Below, one piece after another: positions 8,342 to 15,799 of a DNA stretch of 64,000 bases. The notes beneath the pieces were generated by a model that did no database searches, was not told where the DNA came from, and worked only from the letters and a program-made list of their open reading frames with translations. Made by a program: the position numbers and the translations under genes. Source of the DNA: Lactococcus allomyrinae (GTDB taxonomy: Bacteria > Bacillota > Bacilli > Lactobacillales > Streptococcaceae). The stretch's first letter is position 1, and each line of letters starts with the position of its first letter. The stretch covers positions 992,001 to 1,056,000 of the forward strand of contig NZ_CP032627.1 of assembly GCF_003627095.1 (NCBI RefSeq), in the 5' to 3' direction.

Positions 8342-9775
8342 TTACCATCCCCATTTGAATGGGTTTATCGCATTCGCAATATTCCCAACTGCCTGACCAA
8401 CATCTTTTAATCCTTCATCAATCTTACTTCCAGCCCAATCCAGCCCACTCTTAAGACCGAGAAAATTATTATCATATGCCAAATTAAACAAAGCTGTAGC
8501 TCCAACACCAATTCCTATGGCTGCCGCCGATACTCCTATTGCGGCCCACCCAACGGGATTACTCACTAAAAGCGCTCCTATGGCAAAAGAAGCTCCTGCA
8601 GTCGCGCCTGCACCAATCGCCGTAGAAGCAATATTATGAGTCAACGCTTGCCCAACTGTCTTATGATTATCTGCCATATCATCATACATTCCAAAAGCAA
8701 ATCCAGCTACAGCAAAGCCTTTCCCTGCATATTTTCCAAATTTTGATATGTCTTCTCCTGTTTGTACAACTTGTCGCCCAATTCCATTTGAATTTTCTAA
8801 CACAAAAGAACCTACCCCATCAGGACCTGCTATACCTGTAAAGACATTTACTAAACCACCAAATTTCGATATTCCTTTTCCAACCACCTCATCTAAAAGG
8901 TCTCCAACAGTTTCACCATTACTAAACGATCCTCCAATTCCCGAAGCATTCTTCTTTATCCAGTCAAGAATACTTTGTGGAATTTCTTCATTAGGGTGAG
9001 CTTTGGCATAGGCTAATATAACATTTACATCTTCTATATTCGCTTTTTTATCACTAAGTACCTTATCCAATTTTTCTGTTTCTGAAACATCTTTCGCGCT
9101 TTTCACGCTCGTGAACCAAGAAGCATCTGTACCAGCGGGTAAACTATAAGTTCCATTACTATGCACCACCGTATCACTAAGCACAGTAACGCTCTGCACA
9201 ATAATTTTCAAATTGTTTAGGTCATTATTAAACAAACCATTCACGGCAGAATTGAAATCTCGAAGTTTTTTGAGCTTCTGGTCGATTTTGTCGATATCTT
9301 GTTGAAGACTCTCCGAATAGTTCTCTAAGTTCTGTGCAGCAGCATTCAACATCGGTCCTACAAATGGGAGGGAAACACTATCTGCCGCAGAAGCTATTGT
9401 CCGAAAAGTACTGGCTGTATTATCCGTTGCTGTCTTTATCGCTTGTGTGGAGGTTTTCTTTGCATTGAGTTTATCCTCATCCAACACACCCTCGCTGCTC
9501 ACTTCATTATTTGCACTTTCATAACGACTCAAATGTTTTTTGGTATCATCAAAAGCAGAGGAAGCACGCGTGATCGTCGGAATGATGAGGGCAGAAAACA
9601 AATCCTTACCCGCATTGAAAGCTGCACCATCTAGTAACTTGCCTGCGCCAATAGCGCCTGTCAAGGTACGACTGGCACTCACAACATCTTGCACCGCTGC
9701 CTTAGCAATCGCAAGGTTCGCATTCATCCCATCCATCAGATTTTGTGAATCCGAACTTGAATAAATTAGTCCCAT
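8342..9775 (-). CDS. LXG-domain T7SS toxin 1, glycine-rich membrane-active tip
   Basis: 477 residues. Residues 1 to about 215 are the LXG-type targeting domain (LTG at 38-40, LDG at 48-50, long helices, then NSAVNGLFNNDLNN), nearly identical to toxins 2 and 3. After a variable linker (225-330) the tip is rich in Gly/Ala (GAGATAGASFAIGALL, GWAAIGVSAAAIGIGVG) and ends NPFKWGW. Such glycine-zipper hydrophobic tips are typical of membrane-depolarising toxins, which agrees with the multi-pass neighbour. No catalytic motif is seen. The start ATG follows a short remnant of the lap2 3' end. Confidence 0.85.
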   Translation of the reverse strand: MGLIYSSSDSQNLMDGMNANLAIAKAAVQDVVSASRTLTGAIGAGKLLDGAAFNAGKDLFSALIIPTITRASSAFDDTKKHLSRYESANNEVSSEGVLDEDKLNAKKTSTQAIKTATDNTASTFRTIASAADSVSLPFVGPMLNAAAQNLENYSESLQQDIDKIDQKLKKLRDFNSAVNGLFNNDLNNLKIIVQSVTVLSDTVVHSNGTYSLPAGTDASWFTSVKSAKDVSETEKLDKVLSDKKANIEDVNVILAYAKAHPNEEIPQSILDWIKKNASGIGGSFSNGETVGDLLDEVVGKGISKFGGLVNVFTGIAGPDGVGSFVLENSNGIGRQVVQTGEDISKFGKYAGKGFAVAGFAFGMYDDMADNHKTVGQALTHNIASTAIGAGATAGASFAIGALLVSNPVGWAAIGVSAAAIGIGVGATALFNLAYDNNFLGLKSGLDWAGSKIDEGLKDVGQAVGNIANAINPFKWGW

Positions 9776-9853
9776 GGTAAATGATTCCTTTCTTACTAAA
9801 TTTAGATTTTATTTTATAAAATTATGAGTATCGAGAATACGTATTATTTACTC

Positions 9854-10198
9854 TCAAAAACCAAAGGTGTCTGATTCTTGACTATTCTCTAATTTTAGAT
9901 GAGGCAGTGTAATATTTTTTGAAAAATCTTCTGCATTATCTTGAAACAACTGTTCACGAGCATCAATATACCCTACAAATTTTGCTTCTTCGACATTTTC
10001 ACGGTTAAAGAAATAAATTTCGTCAGCCTTAATTAGTCCAAGGGAACTCCGAACGGCTGCATAGTCAAAATATCCTCTTTCTCCATCCATCTCTGTTTCT
10101 GCAAATCGACTGATTATCATCAATGTCTCTCTAGCATTATCAACGGTCACAATACTACCTAGTGGTAAAAATTTTACTTCATTTTCATTATTGTTCAT
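9854..10198 (-). CDS. DUF4176 protein (LXG-associated), module 2
   Basis: 114 residues: FLPLGSIVTVDNARETLMII, GYFDYAAVRSSLG, EIYFFNRENVEEAKFVGYID are the DUF4176 blocks. The C-terminus SQESDTFGF again resembles the EsxA tail. Its start overlaps the end of the DUF443-like gene by 11 bp, so translation is likely coupled. It closes module 2, behind toxin 2. Confidence 0.83.
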   Translation of the reverse strand: MNNNENEVKFLPLGSIVTVDNARETLMIISRFAETEMDGERGYFDYAAVRSSLGLIKADEIYFFNRENVEEAKFVGYIDAREQLFQDNAEDFSKNITLPHLKLENSQESDTFGF

Positions 10199-10970
10199 CT
10201 TTCATTTCCTCTTCAACTTTCTTATGTATTTCTTCATAGTTAATCATTGATTTGTTTGGAGTTATTTTCTTTGAAGATATAAACCTTTCCAAAGAACTCT
10301 CAAGAGACTTCCAAAATTGATAAGATTTTATCGGTGAATAGGCGAATATCCTGAAGATAAATGGATACATGCATAAGGAAATTACAACGGTCATTACATT
10401 TCCTTGAACTTGATTATAAGGAGATACGCTATATAAAAAGAAAACAATAAAAATTATGACTAACATTCTTAGATTTAAGTAAAGTGAATAATGCAAAATC
10501 AACTTTTTTTTATTTTGTACGCACGTTAAAACGTTATTATAATCCATTTTTTCATCCGATTTGCTCAAGAAATTTCCGGACAACTTCAGATTAGAACGTT
10601 TTTCAAAAACATAAATAAAATTATCTTCATTTTTGTCTCTGGAGAAAATCTTTAAGCTGGAGAAAATATCCCCCATATGCCAAATGTTTAATACATTAAG
10701 TCCTCTCAAAATAAAGACCAGAATAAAAAGCAACGCAACATTTACGATGATAATTTTGAAAAGCAGAGATAAACTAAGGGAAAAGCAAGCAGTCAAGCTT
10801 CCAGTTCCCCAAAGTGCCACTATCAAATATGCAAGAACGGCTGTCAAGACATTCAAAATTTGGGATACAATTTTTATTTTTTTAGTCGTTCTACCAAAAT
10901 TAGAAAACTCATCTACATGAAATGTATTTTTGTCATAATCAAAAATTATATTTTTGTCAATTCTGACCAC
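10188..10970 (-). CDS. Multi-pass membrane protein, probable immunity to LXG toxin 2
   Basis: 260 residues with about four membrane segments (around 37-55, 62-85 and two near 165-205), and a charged cytoplasmic C-terminus (NKSMINYEEIHKKVEEEMKDE). The N-terminal block (DKNIIFDYDKNTFHVDEF) occupies the place of the DUF443 lead-in but is diverged, so family membership is less sure than for module 1. It overlaps the toxin 2 gene by 14 bp, the tight coupling expected of toxin-immunity pairs. Confidence 0.65.
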   Translation of the reverse strand: MVRIDKNIIFDYDKNTFHVDEFSNFGRTTKKIKIVSQILNVLTAVLAYLIVALWGTGSLTACFSLSLSLLFKIIIVNVALLFILVFILRGLNVLNIWHMGDIFSSLKIFSRDKNEDNFIYVFEKRSNLKLSGNFLSKSDEKMDYNNVLTCVQNKKKLILHYSLYLNLRMLVIIFIVFFLYSVSPYNQVQGNVMTVVISLCMYPFIFRIFAYSPIKSYQFWKSLESSLERFISSKKITPNKSMINYEEIHKKVEEEMKDEQ

Positions 10971-12267
10971 TTAATTTCCTCCATGCCCAAGAGAATAAGT
11001 CTCCAGCCCGTTGATTATCATTTTCATTATTCCAATTTACTGAGTTAGGAGAAAAAGCATTTGAAACGGCTTTATTGAAATTATCTTTTACAAAGTTCTC
11101 TAATTTTCCAGATTTTACAAAGTTCCAATCGGTAGAAATTGTATTTTTTATATGGTCATACTCATCATCCTCATACTTATCTACTGGTACCTCAACAAGA
11201 GTACCGACACCAACTCCAAAAATCGGATTTTCACTAACCAAGGTTAAACCGCCATCAATTAACAAATTTGTCACTGTATGTATGCCGACTTTTGCTACAA
11301 TATCACCTGTAGTATTTTTTTCATTCTCTGATTCAGAATGCCAATCAAGAATAGCACCAATAAAAGGAAATCTCTTGAATAGTTCTCCACCAGCATTTTC
11401 AAATAATTCTGGAAATGCTACACTCCAGCCTTTATCAATGGTATATTCATCTATTGCGTGTTCTGTGTTACCTACTAAGACCTCTAGCCAATCCATAAAA
11501 GAATTACCTGACAAAGAGCCTTTATGTGTATTACTAATTTCCACTAAACTTTGCTTTATGTCTTTAAGCGTCTGAATTGATTGGTGGTCTGTTTTTAAAC
11601 TTGTTAACCAAGAAGCATCGGTTCCTTTAGGCAATGAGTAACTCCCATCACCCTTGACAACCGTGTCACTAAGCACAGTTACACTTTGCACCACGATATT
11701 CAGCTGGTTCAAATCATCGTTAAATAAGCCATTTACTGCAGAATTGAATGTATAAAGTTTTTGGAGTTTCTGATTAATTTTGTCTATATCTTGTTGAAGA
11801 CTCTCTGAATAATTCTCCAAGTTCTGTGCAGCATCATTCAACATTGGTCCTACAAATGGGAGGGAAACACTATCTGCCGCAGAAGATATTGTCCGAAAAG
11901 TACTGGCTGTATTATCCGTTGCTGTCTTTATCGCTTGTGTGGAGGTTTTCTTGGCATTGAGTTTATCCTCATCCAACACACCCTCGCTGCTCACTTCATT
12001 ATTTGCACTTTCATAACGACTCAAATGTTTTTTGGTATCATCAAAAGCAGAGGAAGCACGCGTGATCGTCGGAATGATGAGGGCAGAAAACAAATCTTTA
12101 CCCGCATTGAAAGCTGCACCATCTAGTAACTTGCCTGCGCCAATAGCGCCTGTCAAGGTACGACTGGCACTCACAACATCTTGCACCGCTGCCTTAGCAA
12201 TCGCAAGATTCGCATTCATCCCATCCATCAGATTTTGTGAATCCGAACTTGAATAAATCATTCCCAT
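10957..12267 (-). CDS. LXG-domain T7SS toxin 2
   Basis: 436 residues. The first ~220 match toxins 1 and 3 almost residue for residue (MGMIYSSSDSQNLMDGMNAN, LDGAAFNAGKDLF, KGTDASWLTSL). The tip (about 225-436) is unrelated to the others: FPELFENAGGELFKRFPFIG, GIHTVTNLLIDGGLTLVSEN, FGVGVGTLVEVPVDKYEDDEY. Its hydrophobic centre and multi-pass partner suggest a membrane target, but no active-site motif is visible. It is preceded by a duplicated 3' end of lap2 (12258-12396), which overlaps its start as in the intact lap2-toxin 3 junction. Confidence 0.85.
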   Translation of the reverse strand: MGMIYSSSDSQNLMDGMNANLAIAKAAVQDVVSASRTLTGAIGAGKLLDGAAFNAGKDLFSALIIPTITRASSAFDDTKKHLSRYESANNEVSSEGVLDEDKLNAKKTSTQAIKTATDNTASTFRTISSAADSVSLPFVGPMLNDAAQNLENYSESLQQDIDKINQKLQKLYTFNSAVNGLFNDDLNQLNIVVQSVTVLSDTVVKGDGSYSLPKGTDASWLTSLKTDHQSIQTLKDIKQSLVEISNTHKGSLSGNSFMDWLEVLVGNTEHAIDEYTIDKGWSVAFPELFENAGGELFKRFPFIGAILDWHSESENEKNTTGDIVAKVGIHTVTNLLIDGGLTLVSENPIFGVGVGTLVEVPVDKYEDDEYDHIKNTISTDWNFVKSGKLENFVKDNFNKAVSNAFSPNSVNWNNENDNQRAGDLFSWAWRKLSGQN

Positions 12268-12396
12268 GGTAAATGATCCCTTTCTCCTTGAAACTGTTCA
12301 CGCTGATCTTCTAATTTCTGACTTTCTTGTGAAAAAGCGTGCGTGAGATTTTCTTGTTGTTGTGTTAAAAAATTTTTAAGAGACTGAGCTTTTCAT
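12258..12396 (-). pseudogene. Duplicated 3' fragment of lap2
   Basis: Copy of the last ~45 codons of the intact lap2 at 14700-14830 (KNFLTQQQENLTHAF, QREQFQGERDHLPW) ending in a TGA inside the toxin 2 start, without a start codon or N-terminal part. The copied block continues into the toxin N-terminus, so the duplicated unit spans lap2 3' end plus LXG domain. It marks the recombination join between modules 2 and 3. Confidence 0.85.
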
Positions 12397-12411
12397 TATC
12401 AACAAAAATCT

Positions 12412-12756
12412 TCAAAATCCAAAACTCTGCTCATCAATAGAATTTTCTGATTTATCCTTAGTCACAAGTCCTTTTTCTATATCTGTATCTTCTCTCCAAT
12501 CCTTTAATGCTGCTAAAATTGTATCTTCTTCTTTGCCAATATACCCCTCTGCGATTACTTCCCGTATATCTTCGTTGTTGAAATAAGCAATTTCATCTGC
12601 ATTTATCCCTGTCAACTGTGAAAAACCTGCGTAGTCAAAATAGCATTGCCCTTTATCTAACTGTACAATAGGCTGTCTTATTCCAATCATCAATGGAATA
12701 ATTCCTTCTTTTAAGTAAACCACACTACCCAAAGGCAATAATTTTTCTCTATTCAT
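12412..12756 (-). CDS. DUF4176 protein (LXG-associated), module 3
   Basis: 114 residues: LLPLGSVVYLKEGIIPLMIG, CYFDYAGFSQLTGINADE, AYFNNEDIREVIAEGYIGKE are the DUF4176 blocks. It ends SIDEQSFGF, the closest match to the EsxA tail AQSFGF. ATGA-type overlap (4 bp) with the DUF443-like gene at 12753. It lies between toxin 3's immunity gene and the lap2 remnant. Confidence 0.85.
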   Translation of the reverse strand: MNREKLLPLGSVVYLKEGIIPLMIGIRQPIVQLDKGQCYFDYAGFSQLTGINADEIAYFNNEDIREVIAEGYIGKEEDTILAALKDWREDTDIEKGLVTKDKSENSIDEQSFGF

Positions 12757-13487
12757 CTGTTCTCTCTTTCTAAAATTTTAATTTCATATGTCGCCCTCTT
12801 TCCGTCTGAGGCATAGTTTCCATTGAAAAAGAAGATACTCCCTATATATGCAATTAATATTCCCATTGCACGTAGCCCAACGAAAAATGGGAAAATTATT
12901 GTAATCGGAATAATCAGCGACGATAATGATATAAAGGCGATTATCTTCATTTTCTTATCTGTTCCTTCAACTCCTGCTTTGTTACTGCCTAATGGAATAT
13001 TGGATGACATTTTCCCAATTAGCGCCAAGTCTCCATTTAGTTTCTTTATTACATTTGATAACAAAATTTTTCTAAATAAAGCAATAGCTGAGAAAACAAT
13101 AATCATAATAATCCATAGAAACAGAATATTTACAATACCGATACCTATACTAATCGGATAATTAATATTTCCAAAAAAGAAGTACGCTGGAATTAGAGCT
13201 CTAACAGCCGCAGAAACCACCACAGCTACCCCAATGTATGATATTCCACTAGTATTCTTCTTTTGAAAGGGGTTCATCAACTTATACTCTGACAATTTGA
13301 TGTCAGACTGATAAATTTTTCTTGGATAAACGTTTCTAAATAGAAAGCTATTCTGCTTTATTAAATACTCATCATCATTACTTTGTAACAACAACCAACC
13401 TTTCACAGGCTTTTTTTGATTAAATGAAAATTGGAATATCTGTCCTTCAACGTTAATTTTGTGATACTTATCCAAAAACACCTCCAA
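12753..13487 (-). CDS. Multi-pass membrane protein, DUF443-like, probable immunity to LXG toxin 3
   Basis: 244 residues. An N-terminal soluble part (IFQFSFNQKKPVKGWLLLQS, SDIKLSEYKLMNPFQKKN) is followed by membrane segments near residues 82-103, 110-140, 180-205 and 208-225. This is the DUF443 architecture. Its start lies inside the toxin 3 3' end (20-bp overlap). Assigned as cognate immunity by position and shape; the sequence differs strongly from the other two, as expected if it matches a different tip. Confidence 0.7.
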   Translation of the reverse strand: MEVFLDKYHKINVEGQIFQFSFNQKKPVKGWLLLQSNDDEYLIKQNSFLFRNVYPRKIYQSDIKLSEYKLMNPFQKKNTSGISYIGVAVVVSAAVRALIPAYFFFGNINYPISIGIGIVNILFLWIIMIIVFSAIALFRKILLSNVIKKLNGDLALIGKMSSNIPLGSNKAGVEGTDKKMKIIAFISLSSLIIPITIIFPFFVGLRAMGILIAYIGSIFFFNGNYASDGKRATYEIKILERENR

Positions 13488-14709
13488 AGAAGCTACTGAC
13501 TCCTTTAGTCACGTTATTCCAGCCAGAAACTACAGCATTTCCAATATTATCTTCAAACTTTTTCACTCCAGAAAAGTGTTCTCTCAATAGATCGTTTGTA
13601 GAATTAACTAGAATACCAACTCCTATGACTGCCGCTAGAGGAGCTTCAATAGGAGCACCTGCTATCAACCCCGCAACAGCAAATCCTCCAGCAATCACAG
13701 CGGTTGTCGTAATTTCTTTTCCCCAAGCTTCTTGTGCAGAATCTCCCGTCACCATGTCAATACCCACTCCAGCAACTAATCCAAAAGCTCCAGTTACAGC
13801 TTTTCCGCCATATTTAGCTAGACTTGTGGCAGTATCTTCGGCGCCTGTCATTGCCTCTTTGGTAGCCCCTGGAATCTTCCCAAGAATTTTTCCATCCGCA
13901 GTTGTTATGGAATAACGATTATCAAATATATCTGCTGCTTTACCAGCACCATAGGCTGCACCTTTTTCCATAATCTTTTCTTCAGCTTTTTTATTTATCC
14001 CCTCAATAATGGAAGTTTGAACACTAGTAGTAGCCAGTTTTGTAAACCAAGAAGAATCAGTGCCTTTAGGCAAAGTATAACTTCCAGTTTTGGTATTTAT
14101 AACTGTGCCACTAAGCAAGGTAACATTTTGAACAATTTGTTTCAAGTTATTCAAATCATCGTTAAATAAGCCATTTACTGCAGAATTGAATGTATGAAGT
14201 TTTTGGAGTTTCTGATTAATTTTGTCTATATCTTGTTGAAGACTCTCTGAATAATTCTCCAAGTTCTGTGCAGCATCATTCAACATTGGTCCTACAAATG
14301 GGAGGGAAACACTATCTGCCGCAGAAGCCATTGTCCGAAAAGTACTGGCTGTATTATCCGTTGCTGTCTTTATCGCTTGTGTGGAGGTTTTCTTGGCATT
14401 GAGTTTATCCTCATCCAACACACCCTCGCTGCTCACTTCACTATTCGCAGTCTTATACTGCTCCAAATGTTGCTTTGTATCATCAAAAGCGGTTGAAGCA
14501 CGCGTGATTGTCGGAATGATGAGGGCAGAAAACAAATCCTTACCCGCATTGAAAGCTGCACCATCTAGTAACTTGCCTGCGCCAATAGCGCCTGTCAAGG
14601 TACGACTGGCACTCACAACATCTTGCACCGCTGCCTTAGCAATCGCAAGGTTCGCATTCATCCCATCCATCAGATTTTGTGAATCCGAACTTGAATAAAT
14701 TAGTCCCAT
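13468..14709 (-). CDS. LXG-domain T7SS toxin 3, glycine-rich membrane-active tip
   Basis: 413 residues. Residues 1-220 are the shared LXG-type domain, with a few private changes (AFDDTKQHLEQYKTANSEV). The tip runs from about 225: EKIMEKGAAYGAGKAADIFD, then Gly/Ala-rich helices (GKAVTGAFGLVAGVGIDMV, VIAGGFAVAGLIAGAPIEAP, LAAVIGVGILVNST) and ends SSFFGGVFG. This resembles membrane-inserting tips. It is the first toxin after lap1-lap2; its start overlaps the lap2 stop by 10 bp, so it is probably the original toxin of the locus. Confidence 0.85.
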   Translation of the reverse strand: MGLIYSSSDSQNLMDGMNANLAIAKAAVQDVVSASRTLTGAIGAGKLLDGAAFNAGKDLFSALIIPTITRASTAFDDTKQHLEQYKTANSEVSSEGVLDEDKLNAKKTSTQAIKTATDNTASTFRTMASAADSVSLPFVGPMLNDAAQNLENYSESLQQDIDKINQKLQKLHTFNSAVNGLFNDDLNNLKQIVQNVTLLSGTVINTKTGSYTLPKGTDSSWFTKLATTSVQTSIIEGINKKAEEKIMEKGAAYGAGKAADIFDNRYSITTADGKILGKIPGATKEAMTGAEDTATSLAKYGGKAVTGAFGLVAGVGIDMVTGDSAQEAWGKEITTTAVIAGGFAVAGLIAGAPIEAPLAAVIGVGILVNSTNDLLREHFSGVKKFEDNIGNAVVSGWNNVTKGVSSFFGGVFG

Positions 14710-15062
14710 GGTAAATGATCCCTTTCTCCTTGAAACTGTTCACGCTGATCTTCTAATTTCTGACTTTCTTGCGAAAAAGCGTGTGTGAGGTTTTCCTGTT
14801 GTTGTGTTAAAAAATTTTTAAGAAACTGCGCCTTGCCTTGATTTTCTTCAAAATCCCATTGTGCTGAGAAACTCCCACGTTTCATCATTTCGTTGTCAAT
14901 TTCCAACAGATTTCGAAATTCTTTTTCCGTTGTTTGTTCAAAATTTTCTAAAGTATTTTTGAGTTGATAGTGTTGAGTGTTTAGATCCTCTAATTCTCGC
15001 TCTGTTTGAAGAATTTTTTGGTTATATTCATAACGCTCATTGGCACTTTTATCCTTGACCAT
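14700..15062 (-). CDS. Lap2-like coiled-coil LXG partner (DUF3958-like)
   Basis: 120 residues from the ATG at 15062, chosen because GAGGAG lies just upstream; an upstream in-frame start at 15074 has none. Almost wholly helical and charged (ILQTERELEDLNTQHYQLKN, ENLTHAFSQESQKLEDQREQ). In related T7SSb loci two small helical proteins, Lap1 and Lap2, bind the LXG helix bundle and take it to the export machine; order and size match Lap2. A copy of its 3' end sits before toxin 2. Only one intact copy exists, so it probably serves all three toxins. Confidence 0.75.
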   Translation of the reverse strand: MVKDKSANERYEYNQKILQTERELEDLNTQHYQLKNTLENFEQTTEKEFRNLLEIDNEMMKRGSFSAQWDFEENQGKAQFLKNFLTQQQENLTHAFSQESQKLEDQREQFQGERDHLPWD

Positions 15063-15070
15063 TCTTCTCC

Positions 15071-15337
15071 TCACTTCTTCTTAAAAATAGTTTGATCTGC
15101 CGCATCCATTTCTTCTCTGACAGCAGCAAGCTGTTTAAATTTTCCAGCTTGCGTCTTCACACAATTAATCAGCTTTTCTAAATCTCCCAACATTTGATTA
15201 GCAACATTCTTGCCAGCATTCATTCCTGAAATGTTACTTTGACTGAAATTGACGGTTTTCTTACTGCCAATATTGACAGATTCTACTCCTGAGGTAGCTA
15301 CTTGTGCAGCTCCTATATCTGAGCTTACTCTTGCCAT
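15071..15337 (-). CDS. Lap1-like LXG partner (TIGR04197/DUF3130-like)
   Basis: 88 residues, MARVSSDIGAAQVATSGVES then a helical hairpin (NVANQMLGDLEKLINCVKTQ, FKQLAAVREEMDAADQTIFK). The pattern F..LA..r..mD at the end fits the TIGR04197/DUF3130 family, small WXG100-like proteins that pair with LXG toxins and carry the export signal. It is followed 8 bp later by lap2 and preceded by DUF4176. Confidence 0.75.
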   Translation of the reverse strand: MARVSSDIGAAQVATSGVESVNIGSKKTVNFSQSNISGMNAGKNVANQMLGDLEKLINCVKTQAGKFKQLAAVREEMDAADQTIFKKK

Positions 15338-15349
15338 GTTTCTTTCTCC

Positions 15350-15790
15350 CTATCCTCTAAATTTATAAAATGGATCATCATCCAACAAACTTTGCTGATT
15401 GATTTGAGAAGCCGTTGAGCTTACTGCAGAACCAGAAGCTTCCGGCGCTACTTGTTTTTCTAAAACTACTGAACTTTGTTCCACTTGTTCTTCCGCTGAA
15501 ACCTTCGCAGGAGTTTTGTCCATCATCTTAATCAACTGATTCAAAAATTTTTCGTCCGCCTCATCAGAATACCCCTTAAAAATCACTTTTTCAATTTGAT
15601 CTGCTTCAATAGAAAAGACTTCTGTATTTGGCGTATCTCCTTCTGGATGAGGGGCAACTTTATAACGATCTAAAATGATGCCGGAGTTATCTTTCTTAAT
15701 AGCTCTTGCTACAATAATACGGCTTATTTCATCATTTTTCAATTTTAAAATTGTGCCTAACGGAAGTAAGCTTACTTCATCTTTTGCCAT
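15350..15790 (-). CDS. DUF4176 protein next to essC
   Basis: 146 residues: LLPLGTILKLKNDEISRIIV, YKVAPHPEGDTPNTEVFSIE, IEKVIFKGYSDEADEKFLNQ are the DUF4176 blocks. It has a longer Ser/Gln-rich C-terminal extension than the other three, and ends DDDPFYKFRG rather than SFGF. It starts 9 bp after essC stops and precedes lap1-lap2, so it is the DUF4176 of the ancestral lap1-lap2-LXG unit. Confidence 0.82.
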   Translation of the reverse strand: MAKDEVSLLPLGTILKLKNDEISRIIVARAIKKDNSGIILDRYKVAPHPEGDTPNTEVFSIEADQIEKVIFKGYSDEADEKFLNQLIKMMDKTPAKVSAEEQVEQSSVVLEKQVAPEASGSAVSSTASQINQQSLLDDDPFYKFRG

Positions 15791-15799
15791 TATTCCTCC

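Noticed and set aside
9443-9764. Plus-strand frames conserved in all three toxin genes
   Set aside because: They are opposite-strand shadows that recur only because the LXG segment is repeated.
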